A DNA stretch of 47,883 bases from Micromonospora endophytica. GTDB lineage: Bacteria; Actinomycetota; Actinomycetes; Mycobacteriales; Micromonosporaceae. Location: positions 1 to 47,883 of the forward strand of contig NZ_POTX01000016.1 in NCBI RefSeq assembly GCF_003236305.1, given 5' to 3'. Position numbers and translations under genes: made by a program. Positions within the stretch are counted from its first letter, which is position 1. Each line of letters opens with the position of its first letter. Of the stretch, positions 15,726 to 23,534 are shown piece after piece. The notes under the pieces are model-generated. The model did no database searches. It was not told where the DNA came from and worked only from the letters and a program-made list of their open reading frames with translations.

Positions 15726-15980
15726 CGGCCGCTCGCAGGCCGACACGTCCTGGTAGCGGCAGATCCCGCGCACGGCCGGCAGGTGGCCCATGGTTGGGGT
15801 GCCGGGCCCTGTCGAGCTGAACCGTTTGCGCTATCACGCAGCCACCCGCCCCGCCGCCCGCCGCCTGGGAACCCGGACCCTGATCCGTCTGCGCCATCAG
15901 CTCGACAGCGTCCACACACCCCCAGACACACCTGCCACAGCGGACCGAACGCCACACCGCCATAAGCCCCACCCCGAGCA
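15726..15980. other. Gene-free stretch
   Basis: Frames here are shadow-like on both strands, with no ribosome sites or family motifs. I see nothing in it beyond the hairpin that follows. Confidence 0.5.
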
Positions 15981-16037
15981 CCGTTTCGGCGCGATGGCGG
16001 TATCCCACCCACCCGGACCGCCATCGCGCCGAAACGG
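15981..16037. terminator. Terminator hairpin behind VOC gene
   Basis: A perfect 20-bp inverted repeat (15981-16000 and 16018-16037) with a 17-base loop starts 7 bases past the stop of the leftward VOC gene. It can also stop rightward transcription. Confidence 0.8.
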
Positions 16038-16043
16038 AGTCGA

Positions 16044-16424
16044 TCAATCGATCAGCCAGAGGCAGAACGGGTGGCCGTCCGGGTCGAGGCAGACCCGTAC
16101 GTCGTCCTGCGGTTGGTAATCGGCCAGGGTGGCGCCACAGGCCAGCGCGTGGTCGACGGCGGCGGACAGGTCCTCGACGCCGATCTCCAGGTGCATCGAC
16201 ATCTGCTGCCGGCCGGGCTCGGCCGGCCAGGTCGGTCGGACGTACGCCCGCTCCCGCTGGAAGGACAGCCCCACCCCGCCGTCGGCATTGCGCAGGATGA
16301 CGTCGTCGGGCTGCTCGACCTCGATCTCCCAGCCGAGCAGCCGGCGGTAGAAGCGGGCCAGCGCGGCCGGGTCCGGGGTGTCCAGGTTGACCTGGGTCAG
16401 CTTCAGGCCGGTGGGCGGGGTCAT
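16044..16424 (-). CDS. VOC family (glyoxalase-like) protein
   Basis: A 126-residue protein from an ATG at 16424 preceded by AGGAGG five bases away. LKLTQVNLDTPDPAALARFYRRLLGWEI is the first VOC half; MSMHLEIGVEDLSAAVDHALACGATL and VCLDPDGHPFCLWL form the second. The family includes glyoxalases, dioxygenases and fosfomycin/bleomycin resistance proteins. The metal site is only partly recognisable (H and D/E positions in the second half), so the activity is open. It is divergent from the exonuclease gene, sharing a 61-base spacer. Confidence 0.85.
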   Translation of the reverse strand: MTPPTGLKLTQVNLDTPDPAALARFYRRLLGWEIEVEQPDDVILRNADGGVGLSFQRERAYVRPTWPAEPGRQQMSMHLEIGVEDLSAAVDHALACGATLADYQPQDDVRVCLDPDGHPFCLWLID

Positions 16425-16485
16425 CACATCCTCCTGGTCGTGGCGGGCGCGCCGAACGTCGGTGGGGTGTGCCAGGCTGTCGGGC

Positions 16486-17406
16486 GTGGCACCGCAGACC
16501 CCGATCATGCTCATCGACGCGCCCAGTCTCTACTTCCGGGCCTACTTCGGCATCCCCGAGTCGGCCGCGAAGACCGCCGACGGCCAGCCGGTCAACGCCG
16601 TACGCGGCTTCCTCGACATGCTCGCCCACCTGGTCCGCACCCGGCGGCCGGGCCGGATGGTGTGCGCGATGGACCACGACTGGCGGCCGGACTGGCGGGT
16701 CGCGTTGCTGCCGTCGTACAAGGCGCACCGGGTGGCGCCGGAGGGCGGCGAGGTGGTGCCGGACACCCTCACCCCGCAGGTGCCGATGCTGCTCGACGTG
16801 CTCGACGCGGTGGGCGTCACCGTGGTCGGCGCGGCCGGCTACGAGGCCGACGACGTGCTCGGCACCCTCTCGGTCACCCAGCCCGGCCCGGTGGAGGTGG
16901 TCTCCGGCGACCGCGACCTGTTCCAGTTGATCGACGACGCTCGCGGGGTGCGGCTGCTCTACGTGGGACGGGGCGTGGCCAAGCTGGAGGACTGCGACGA
17001 CGCCGCGGTCCGGGCCCGCTACGGCGTGCCGGCCGACCGGTACGCCGAGTTCGCCGCGCTGCGTGGCGACCCCAGCGACGGGTTGCCGGGGGTGGCCGGC
17101 GTCGGGGAGAAGACCGCCGCCCGACTGGTCGACAGGTACGGCGACATCGCCGGCATCCTGGCCGCCCTGGACGACCCCGGCTCCGGTTTCGCGCCCGGGC
17201 TGCGTACCAAAATCGCCGCCGCCCGCGACTATCTCGCGGTGGCGCCGAAGGTGGTCCGGGTCGCGCTGGACGTGCCGCTGCCGGCGCTGCCCACCGAGCT
17301 GCCGGTGGCGCCGGCCGACCCGGATCGGCTCCTCGACCTGGCCGAGCGGTGGAACCTGGCCGGCTCCACCCGCCGCCTGGTCGACGCCCTCGCCACCCGC
17401 GGCTAG
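16486..17406 (+). CDS. Stand-alone 5'-3' exonuclease (Pol I N-terminal domain-like)
   Basis: A 306-residue protein from a GTG at 16486, matching the 5'-nuclease domain of DNA polymerase I without a polymerase domain. LIDAPSLYFRAYFG carries the first metal aspartate, AGYEADDVLGTL and VSGDRDLFQL carry more, and the helix-hairpin-helix DNA clamp is GDPSDGLPGVAGVGEKTA. Family members remove RNA primers and flaps. Actinobacteria commonly carry such a paralogue in addition to polA. The stop codon TAG lies inside CTAG, which also serves as the stop of the convergent membrane gene. Confidence 0.9.
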   Translation: MAPQTPIMLIDAPSLYFRAYFGIPESAAKTADGQPVNAVRGFLDMLAHLVRTRRPGRMVCAMDHDWRPDWRVALLPSYKAHRVAPEGGEVVPDTLTPQVPMLLDVLDAVGVTVVGAAGYEADDVLGTLSVTQPGPVEVVSGDRDLFQLIDDARGVRLLYVGRGVAKLEDCDDAAVRARYGVPADRYAEFAALRGDPSDGLPGVAGVGEKTAARLVDRYGDIAGILAALDDPGSGFAPGLRTKIAAARDYLAVAPKVVRVALDVPLPALPTELPVAPADPDRLLDLAERWNLAGSTRRLVDALATRG

Positions 17407-18122
17407 CGCTGCTCGCGGGCTGAGCCGGTGAGGTTCGCCCGCACCAGCGGCGCCTCCGGGACGAGGAAACAGACCAGCAGCTTGAGGTAGAAGAACAGCG
17501 GAAACCAGGCGTACGCCGCAGCCACCGGCAGCCAGGTCAGGTTGATCAGCACCGCGGCCAGATAGAGCGCCACCGCGAGCAGCCGCTTCACCTCGACCGC
17601 TGCGAACTCGATCACGACCGCCGCCGCCACCAGTAACGCCGCGTTCGCCACCAGCCAGGCGAGGTCGGCTCCGGCCGCCGGGAGCAGCGCCACCACCACC
17701 GGGTACGCCAGGTGCGCCGCAACGAAACCGAGCCGTGGGTTGCGCCGGCCGGGCCGGTGGTACCACCGCTTGGCCGGGTTCGTTGCGTTTGTCAGCACTC
17801 CCCCGACGAGGTCCACGGCGATCACCGCGGTCACGACGACCTCGACAACCGACCAGTTCTCGCCACCGGCCTGCCGGATCACGTACGCCGCCAGCAGCGC
17901 CAGCACCAGCAGATGTGCCGCGGTTTCGGTCAGGTTCTCCCGCCGGCTGCGCCCAGGCCCGAAGAACCGGTCCACCGCGCCGGCGAGCCCCGGCCGCGGC
18001 TGCGGGATCCGCCAGTCGACGCGCACCCCGGGCGGGCTGCCCGCCTCGACGCCCTCCGCCTCGATCGTCTGCCCCGTCAACCGGCTCGCCTCCCCGTACC
18101 CGCCGCGCCCACCTGACGCCAT
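17403..18122 (-). CDS. Multi-pass membrane protein of unknown function
   Basis: A 239-residue protein from an ATG at 18122. After a polar ~65-residue lead it has about five hydrophobic segments (TAAHLLVLALLAAYVI; VVVTAVIAVDLVGGV; FVAAHLAYPVVVALL; ANAALLVAAAVVIEFA; LLAVALYLAAVLINLTWL) and a motif NPAKRWYHRPGRRNPRLGF in a loop. I do not recognise the family. No ribosome site is obvious; a dyad covers the upstream 18 bases. It ends tail-to-tail with the exonuclease gene. Confidence 0.75.
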   Translation of the reverse strand: MASGGRGGYGEASRLTGQTIEAEGVEAGSPPGVRVDWRIPQPRPGLAGAVDRFFGPGRSRRENLTETAAHLLVLALLAAYVIRQAGGENWSVVEVVVTAVIAVDLVGGVLTNATNPAKRWYHRPGRRNPRLGFVAAHLAYPVVVALLPAAGADLAWLVANAALLVAAAVVIEFAAVEVKRLLAVALYLAAVLINLTWLPVAAAYAWFPLFFYLKLLVCFLVPEAPLVRANLTGSAREQR

Positions 18123-18140
18123 CGTTCCATATACGGAACG
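18123..18140. promoter_or_regulatory. Dyad directly upstream of membrane gene start
   Basis: CGTTCC-ATATAC-GGAACG abuts the ATG at 18122, with outer flanks ACGCC/GGCGT extending the symmetry. It could be an operator; no regulator is next to it. Confidence 0.35.
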
Positions 18141-18165
18141 GCGTTGTCAGGTGGGCGCGGGGCGC

Positions 18166-18220
18166 GGCGTTAGCAGGGGGCCCCTTTACTACACGAGGCG
18201 TTAATAGGGGGCCCCTCCTT
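18166..18220 (-). repeat. Intergenic repeat, copy 1 (inverted relative to copy 2)
   Basis: Read on the minus strand it is two GGGGCCCCCT-N2-TAAC units joined by GCCTCGTG and an A/T-rich spacer. It lies directly at the stop of the TIM-barrel gene, and its revcomp pairs with copy 2 at 21415-21468 with few differences. The GGGGCCCC cores can pair into small hairpins. Confidence 0.75.
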
Positions 18221-19033
18221 TCATGCGACTTCGCGGAGGTAGCCGTCGATGGAGGCGGCGAGCACCTCTGCGCCGGGGCGGGCCCAGACGTCGGCGTTGA
18301 AGACCTCCACCTCGATCGGGCCGGTGTAGCCGGCCGCGTCCACCGCCTCGCGCAGCCGACGCAACTCGATGCAGCCCTCGCCGGGCAGTGCCCGACCGAG
18401 CAGCACGCCCTCCGGCAGCGGCGTGATCCAGTCGCAGACCTGGAACGAGGCGATCCACTCCCCCGCGCGGGCGATCTGGGCGTACACGGTGTCGTCCCAC
18501 CACACGTGGTAGGCGTCCACCACCACACCGACCACGCTGGGATCGAAGCGTTCGGCGATGTCGAGGGCCTGACCGAGGGTGGCGATGACGCACCGGTCGG
18601 CGCTGAACATCGGGTGCAGCGGTTCGATCGCCAGGGTCACCCCGGCGGCTTCGGCGTGCGGTGCCAACTCGGCGATGGCGTCGGCGACCCGGGCCCGGGC
18701 ACCGTCGATGTCCTTGCTGCCGGCCGGCAGTCCGCCGGAGACCAGCACCAGCACCGGCGCGCCGAGGGTGGCGGCCTCGTCGATGGCCCGCAGGTTCTGG
18801 TCCCGCCAGTCGTCGGCGGTGAAGAAGCCGCCCCGGCACAGGGTGGTCACCGCCAGCCCGGCGTCACGCACCAGCTTGGCCGCGCGGGTCAGACCGTACT
18901 CGGCGACCGGTTCCCGCCACAGGCCGATGCCCGGCACGCCGACGGCGACGCAACCGGCCACCACGTCGGGCAACGGCCAGTGCTGTGCGGTGGCCTGGTT
19001 GAAGGAGAACCGGTGTAGCGCCTGGCCGGTCAC
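18221..19033 (-). CDS. Sugar phosphate isomerase/epimerase-type TIM-barrel protein
   Basis: A 270-residue protein of the AP endonuclease-2/xylose isomerase-like superfamily. VPGIGLWREPVAEYGL, VTTLCRGGFF, LVLVSGGLPAGS, TLAIEPLHPMFSADR (metal glutamate), VGVVVDAYHVWWD (metal D and H), FQVCDWITPLPEG and the closing GYTGPIEVEVFN are the ordered barrel strands. Such enzymes isomerise keto-sugars or act on inosose-type polyols. The GTG start overlaps the stop of the DUF993 gene by 4 bases. It is the last gene of the LacI-linked operon. The substrate is not readable from the sequence. Confidence 0.85.
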   Translation of the reverse strand: MTGQALHRFSFNQATAQHWPLPDVVAGCVAVGVPGIGLWREPVAEYGLTRAAKLVRDAGLAVTTLCRGGFFTADDWRDQNLRAIDEAATLGAPVLVLVSGGLPAGSKDIDGARARVADAIAELAPHAEAAGVTLAIEPLHPMFSADRCVIATLGQALDIAERFDPSVVGVVVDAYHVWWDDTVYAQIARAGEWIASFQVCDWITPLPEGVLLGRALPGEGCIELRRLREAVDAAGYTGPIEVEVFNADVWARPGAEVLAASIDGYLREVA

Positions 19034-20184
19034 TGGGTCACCCCCGCGACGGTGAAGAACGCCCGGGCCCGGGCCGCCGCCAGCTCGGCGTCGGGCAGCA
19101 GACCGGCCGCGTCGGCCAGGGTGAGCAGGGTGGCCAGGTGCGCCGGTGACCGGCCGGACTGCAGGCCGCCCACCATGGTGAAGTGGTCCTGGTGGCCGGC
19201 GAGCCAGGCGAGGAAGACGATGCCGGTCTTGTAGTACCAGGTGGGGGCGGCGAACAGGTGCCGGGCCAGCGGCACGGTGGGCGCGAAGATCTCGTCGTAG
19301 GCGGCCAGGTCGTCCCGGTCCAGGGCGGCCAGCGCCGCCGAGGCGGCCGGCGCGATGGCGGCGAAGACCCCCAGCAGCGCGTCGGAGTGACCCTGCTCGT
19401 CACCCCGGATCAGCTCCGGATAGTTGAAGTCGTCGCCGGTGTAGAGGCGTACGTCGGCCGGCAGTCGGCGGCGCAACGCCACCTCCCGCCCGGCGTCGAG
19501 CAGCGACATCTTGATGCCGTCCACCCGGGACGCGTGGTTCTTGATCAGCTCGACCACGGTGTCGGCGGCCAGGTCCAGGTCGGTGCTGCCCCAGTAGCCG
19601 GTGAGCGCCGGGTCGAACATCGGCCCGAGCCAGTGCAGCACCACCGGCCGGTCGGCGGCGGTCAGCAGTTCGTCGTACACCCGCAGGTAGTCCTCGGGGA
19701 CGCGGGCGGCGGCCGCCAGGTGGCGGCTGCACATCAGCACCGGCACCGCCCCGGCGGCCTGCACGTCGTCGAGCTGCTCCCGGTAGGCGGCGGTGACCTC
19801 GGGGAGGCTGGCCGGACCGGCCGGGAGCTGGTCGGTGGTGACGCCGGCGACGATCCGGCCGCCGGCCGCCCGCGCCTCCGCGGCGCTGCGCCGGATCAGC
19901 TCCCGGGTGGCCGAGTAGTCCAGACCCATGCCGCGCTGCGCGGTGTCCATCGCCTCGGCCACCCCGAGGCCGTACGACCACAGGTGGTGGCGGAAGGCGA
20001 GGGTGCGGTCCCAGTCGAGGGTGGCCGGGGTGCCCGGGGTGTTGTCGGCCTGCGGGTCGGCCACCACGTGCGCGGCCGCGTACGCGATGCGGCTGCGCGG
20101 CGGACCGTCGGGGCGGGGATATCCAGCGCCGCCGGTCAGCCGAAGCCGACGACCGTCGGGCAGGGTCACCTCGGTGCCGGTCAC
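19030..20184 (-). CDS. DUF993 (dihydrodipicolinate-synthase-like) protein
   Basis: A 384-residue protein from a GTG that overlaps the Gfo/Idh stop by 4 bases. RIAYAAAHVVADP, LDWDRTLAFRHHLWSYGLGVAEAMDTAQRG, RIVAGVTTDQL, VPVLMCSRHLAAAA, VVLHWLGPMFDPALTGYWGS, DGIKMSLLDAG and ELIRGDEQGHSDALLGVF match DUF993, a TIM-barrel family related to class I aldolases. K in GIKMSLLD is where a Schiff-base lysine would be expected. It probably cleaves or dehydrates a sugar-acid intermediate. The product is uncharacterised. Confidence 0.85.
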   Translation of the reverse strand: MTGTEVTLPDGRRLRLTGGAGYPRPDGPPRSRIAYAAAHVVADPQADNTPGTPATLDWDRTLAFRHHLWSYGLGVAEAMDTAQRGMGLDYSATRELIRRSAAEARAAGGRIVAGVTTDQLPAGPASLPEVTAAYREQLDDVQAAGAVPVLMCSRHLAAAARVPEDYLRVYDELLTAADRPVVLHWLGPMFDPALTGYWGSTDLDLAADTVVELIKNHASRVDGIKMSLLDAGREVALRRRLPADVRLYTGDDFNYPELIRGDEQGHSDALLGVFAAIAPAASAALAALDRDDLAAYDEIFAPTVPLARHLFAAPTWYYKTGIVFLAWLAGHQDHFTMVGGLQSGRSPAHLATLLTLADAAGLLPDAELAAARARAFFTVAGVTQ

Positions 20185-21332
20185 AGCGCCAGCTCCGGCA
20201 CCTCGACGCGGCGGCCCTCGCGGGCCGAGACCAGACCCAGCTCGGCCAGCTGCACGCCGCGGGCACCGGCCAGGAAGTCCCACCGGAACTCCTCGCCGGT
20301 CGCGACGTGCCGCAGGAACGCCTCCCACTGCACCTTGAAACCGTTGTCGAAGTCCTCGTTGTCCGGCACCTCGGTCCACTGCGAACGGAAGTCCTCCGTC
20401 ACCGGCAGGTCCGGGTTCCACACCGGCTTCGGGGTGACCGCCCGGTGCTGCACCCGGCAGCGGCGTAGCCCGGCCACCGCGCTGCCCTCGGTGCCGTCGA
20501 CCTGGAACTCGACGAGTTCGTCGCGGAACACCCGCACCGCCCAGGAGGAGTTGAGCTGGGCGATGACGCCTCCGGCCAGCTCGAAGACCCCGTACGCGGC
20601 GTCGTCGGCGGTGGCCTGGTAGGGCCGGCCGGCCTCGTCGACCCGACGCGGGATGTGCGTGGCGATGGTCGCGGAGACCGTCCGCACCTCGCCGAAGAGT
20701 TCCGCCAGCACGTAGTGCCAGTGCGGGAACATGTCCACCACGATGCCGCCGCCGTCCTCGGCACGGTAGTTCCACGACGGACGCTGGGCGGGCTGCCAGT
20801 CACCCTCGAAGACCCAGTAGCCGAACTCGCCACGCACCGACAGCACCTGACCGAAGAAACCGCCGTCGAGCAGCCGCTTGAGCTTGCGCAAGCCGGGCAG
20901 GAAGAGCTTGTCCTGCACCACGCCGGTGCGTACGCCAGCGGCGCGGGCGGCCCGCGCCAGATCCAGGGCGGCGGCGGTGTCCTCGGCGAGGGGCTTCTCG
21001 GTGTAGATGTGCTTGCCTGCCTCGATGGCCTGCCGGATCGCCTTCTCCCGCTGCTGGGTGACCTGCGCGTCGAAGTAGATCTCGACGTCGTCGCGGGCCA
21101 GCGCGGCGCTCAGGTCGGTGGTCCAGTCGTCCAGGCCGTGCCGTTCGGCGATCTCGCGCAGCTTGGCCTCGCTGCGCCCGACCAGGACCAGGTGCGGCCA
21201 TGCGGTGGTGCCGTCGGCCAGCGGCACTCCGCCGGATTCCCGGATGGCCAGCAGGGAGCGCACCAGATGTTGCCGGTAGCCCATCCGGCCGGTGACGCCG
21301 TTCACGATGATGCCTATCGACCTGCGGGTCAT
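20181..21332 (-). CDS. Gfo/Idh/MocA family oxidoreductase
   Basis: A 383-residue protein from an ATG at 21332 (AAGG seven bases upstream). An N-terminal Rossmann domain (IGIIVNGVTGRMGYRQHLVRSLL) is followed by YFDAQVTQQREKAIRQAIEAGKHIYTEKPLA, whose EKP motif holds the catalytic lysine typical of the family. Then comes the C-terminal alpha/beta dimer domain (GQVLSVRGEFGYWVFEG; DMFPHWHYVLAELFG). It oxidises or reduces a sugar or cyclitol with NAD(P). It is the first gene of a three-gene operon with two 4-base overlaps, 28 bases downstream of a LacI-type operator. Confidence 0.9.
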   Translation of the reverse strand: MTRRSIGIIVNGVTGRMGYRQHLVRSLLAIRESGGVPLADGTTAWPHLVLVGRSEAKLREIAERHGLDDWTTDLSAALARDDVEIYFDAQVTQQREKAIRQAIEAGKHIYTEKPLAEDTAAALDLARAARAAGVRTGVVQDKLFLPGLRKLKRLLDGGFFGQVLSVRGEFGYWVFEGDWQPAQRPSWNYRAEDGGGIVVDMFPHWHYVLAELFGEVRTVSATIATHIPRRVDEAGRPYQATADDAAYGVFELAGGVIAQLNSSWAVRVFRDELVEFQVDGTEGSAVAGLRRCRVQHRAVTPKPVWNPDLPVTEDFRSQWTEVPDNEDFDNGFKVQWEAFLRHVATGEEFRWDFLAGARGVQLAELGLVSAREGRRVEVPELAL

Positions 21333-21359
21333 GGGGGGTCCTTCCCGTCGCACACGCTC

Positions 21360-21375
21360 AGGTAAGCGCTTTCCT
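21360..21375. promoter_or_regulatory. LacI-family operator
   Basis: AGGTAAGCGCTTTCCT is a 16-base dyad with one mismatched pair and the central GCGC typical of LacI/GalR operators. It sits 28 bases before the Gfo/Idh start codon, in the spacer facing the divergent lacI-type gene. Confidence 0.75.
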
Positions 21376-21414
21376 GGCCAGCCTAAGCCGCCCACCCACC
21401 GCCGAGCAAGACCG

Positions 21415-21468
21415 AAGGAGGGGCCCCCTGCTAACGCCTCGTGCATAGGAAGGGCCCCCTCTTAACAC
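21415..21468 (+). repeat. Intergenic repeat, copy 2
   Basis: Two GGGGCCCCCT-N2-TAAC-like units (21419-21434 and 21452-21465) separated by GCCTCGTGCATAGGAA. It matches copy 1 on the opposite strand, so the LacI-linked operon is bracketed by inverted copies. Confidence 0.75.
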
Positions 21469-21530
21469 CTAGCTCGCAGCTCGCAGCGACCTTGTGCTTG
21501 CGTTGGGCATATGTAACTTTTGCGCTTCTT

Positions 21531-21548
21531 GTGCGATAGAAATCGCAC
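21531..21548. promoter_or_regulatory. Dyad in lacI-type upstream region
   Basis: GTGCGAT-AGAA-ATCGCAC, 7-bp arms, ~150 bases before the regulator start. The rest of 21333-21694 (362 bases) holds the LacI operator and repeat copy 2 and no gene. This dyad may be an operator or part of the regulator's own promoter. Confidence 0.35.
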
Positions 21549-21694
21549 GATCGGCGATGACGGGTGAGCCGCCGAGAGGCACTCGACCTGCGGTGTTGTG
21601 CGGCGCGTACCACGGATCAGGCAGAGGCGCTCACTGCGGTACGGTGACGCTGGCCGTCGTGCGTGCGGCCGGCGCGGCACGGGAGGGGGCGGGA

Positions 21695-22717
21695 GTGGCG
21701 ACGCTGTCCGATGTGGCCCGGCGGGCAGGGGTCTCCCCCGCCACGGCATCCCGCGTGATCAACGGCAGCAGCAAGCCGGTCACCGACGAACTGCGCGAAC
21801 GGGTGCTCCAGGCCGTCGCCGAGTTGCAGTACGTGCCCAACGCCCACGCCCAACTGCTGGCCCGCTCGCATCGCGGCGCCGTCGGCGTCATCGTGCACGA
21901 CGTCTCCGACCCGTACTTCTCCGAGATCACCCGGGGCCTGCAACGGGTCGCCACCGACGAGGGCCGACTGTTGATGATCTGCAACAGCTACCGCGACCCG
22001 GAACGGGAGCTGGAGTACGTCGAGCTGCTGCGCGGCCACCAGGTCGCGGCGATCATCCTGGCCGGCTCCGGCTACCACGACGCCGAGTTCACCCGGCTGC
22101 TCAACGGCAAGCTGACCGCGTACGAGGCCACCGGCGGGCGGGTGGCGGTGATCGGCCGCCACGAACACTCCGGCGACGCGGTGATGCCCGACAATCGCGC
22201 CGGCGCCCGGCTGCTCGGGGAGGAGATCTGCCGGCTCGGGCACGAACGGATCGCTGTGGTGGCCGGGCCACGGGTGTTGACCACCACCACGGACCGGCTC
22301 ACCGGGTTGCGGGAGGCGTTCGCCGCGCACGGCCGGGACCTGCCGGAACACCGCATCCGGTACGCGGAGTTCGACCGTGACAGCGGCGCCACCGCCACCG
22401 CCGCCCTGCTCGACGGGGAGCCCGAGCTGACCGCGATCGCGGCGTTGAACGACTCGATGGCCATCGGCGCGCTGTCCCTGCTGCGAGCACGCGGAATCCC
22501 CGTGCCCGACCAGCTCAGCGTCTTCGGTTTCGACGACATGCCGGTGGCCCGCGACGTCACTCCCGCACTGACCACCGTCCGGCTGCCCCTGGTCGAGATG
22601 GGTGCCCGGGCGATGGCACTGGCGCTGGACCCGGGGGCGGCCCGTCCCCGGGTGGAGCCGCTCGCCGCCGAACTGGTCCGCCGCGACAGCTCCGGTCCCG
22701 CTCCGGCGGCCAGGTGA
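21695..22717 (+). CDS. LacI family transcriptional regulator
   Basis: A 340-residue protein. GTG 21695 is chosen because the HTH begins at residue 2 and GGAGGGGGCGGGA precedes it. Residues 3-24 (TLSDVARRAGVSPATASRVI) form the HTH, NGSSKPV the hinge start, and the rest the periplasmic-binding-like sensor (VGVIVHDVSDPYFSEITRGL; VAVIGRHE; DNRAGARLLGEEI; FGFDDMPVARDVTPALTTVRLP). It most likely represses the divergent Gfo/Idh-DUF993-TIM-barrel operon through the operator at 21360 and is relieved by a sugar ligand. Length is standard. Confidence 0.92.
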   Translation: MATLSDVARRAGVSPATASRVINGSSKPVTDELRERVLQAVAELQYVPNAHAQLLARSHRGAVGVIVHDVSDPYFSEITRGLQRVATDEGRLLMICNSYRDPERELEYVELLRGHQVAAIILAGSGYHDAEFTRLLNGKLTAYEATGGRVAVIGRHEHSGDAVMPDNRAGARLLGEEICRLGHERIAVVAGPRVLTTTTDRLTGLREAFAAHGRDLPEHRIRYAEFDRDSGATATAALLDGEPELTAIAALNDSMAIGALSLLRARGIPVPDQLSVFGFDDMPVARDVTPALTTVRLPLVEMGARAMALALDPGAARPRVEPLAAELVRRDSSGPAPAAR

Positions 22718-22751
22718 ATCGGTCCGCTCCCGCGGCACGAAGACGAGATGG

Positions 22752-23402
22752 TCAGGGCAGTTCGATGCGGTCGATCAGCTCCCCTCCGGCGACCATGTCC
22801 AGGAGGGTGTAGCAGCGCACCACCTTGCCACTCTCCAACTGCCTGACCCAGCAGTACTCGTTGTGGTGGCGGACGCCGCCGATCGCCGTCGGGTCGCCCT
22901 CGAAACGGATGGGCGCGATGGCGCCGTCAGCTCTCGCTTCCCGGTGCGCGTCGCTGCCCTCCCGGTAGAAGAGGTATCCCCCGTGGTGCAGGATGTCCCC
23001 GTCGAAGGTGCCGTCGGCGCTGAAGCCGGTGTCGTCGTCGTACTCGATCCGGGTCCCGGTGATTCGGTAGGAGCCCGTGTAGGCGCTTTCGCGCTCGCCA
23101 CGGGCCTCGTCGTAGCGGCCGTTGGGCAGCAGCATCTGCCGGATGTGGCCATCGGCCGTCACCCACATCCCGACGTACGGATGAGGCGACACGTCAGCGG
23201 TCGGCGCCGGTGACGTCGGGATGTGCAGGGCGGTGGCGGGCGGCGAGGGCCGTCGGCCGTCCTGCCCCGTGCCGTCAGCGGCGGGGTTCTCGCCGCCCGG
23301 CCCACCGGAGCATGCGCCGAGAAGCACGACGAGGCACGCCCCGCTGAGCATCGAACCGAGATAGGGCCGCACGGGTAATCTGTTCCGTCTCGAAATCGCC
23401 AT
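22752..23402 (-). CDS. Lipoprotein with Atu4866-like domain
   Basis: A 216-residue protein from an ATG at 23402. It has no Shine-Dalgarno; TAGCGT seven bases before the ATG could be the -10 of a leaderless mRNA. A basic N terminus, a hydrophobic stretch and LLGAC form a lipoprotein signal, then comes a Pro/Ser linker. From YVGMWVTADGHIRQMLLPNG through YTGSYRITGTRIEYDDDTGF to DGDILHHGGYLFYRE the sequence matches the Atu4866 family, which has an agrobacterial structure but no assigned role. A C-terminal extension of ~50 residues continues past the domain. It would be tethered outside the membrane. Confidence 0.75.
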   Translation of the reverse strand: MAISRRNRLPVRPYLGSMLSGACLVVLLGACSGGPGGENPAADGTGQDGRRPSPPATALHIPTSPAPTADVSPHPYVGMWVTADGHIRQMLLPNGRYDEARGERESAYTGSYRITGTRIEYDDDTGFSADGTFDGDILHHGGYLFYREGSDAHREARADGAIAPIRFEGDPTAIGGVRHHNEYCWVRQLESGKVVRCYTLLDMVAGGELIDRIELP

Positions 23403-23534
23403 GCCGAAAACGCTAGGGCCGCCCGTCGGGGCGCAGCCAGGTCGCGGTACTCCTGGGATAGCCGCGCCCTGCCAGCACCAATCGGCCCGGAACAGGGTCG
23501 GACGGCCGAAGGGCGCGTTGCGTACCGTGACCGG

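Noticed and set aside
15667..18528. 953-residue open frame on the minus strand
   Set aside because: It crosses the VOC, exonuclease and membrane genes in another frame, lacks a ribosome site, and is explained by high G/C third positions.
18166..21468. Paired repeats as a CRISPR array or IS ends
   Set aside because: Only two copies 3.2 kb apart with ordinary metabolic genes between them; no spacers, transposase or target duplication.
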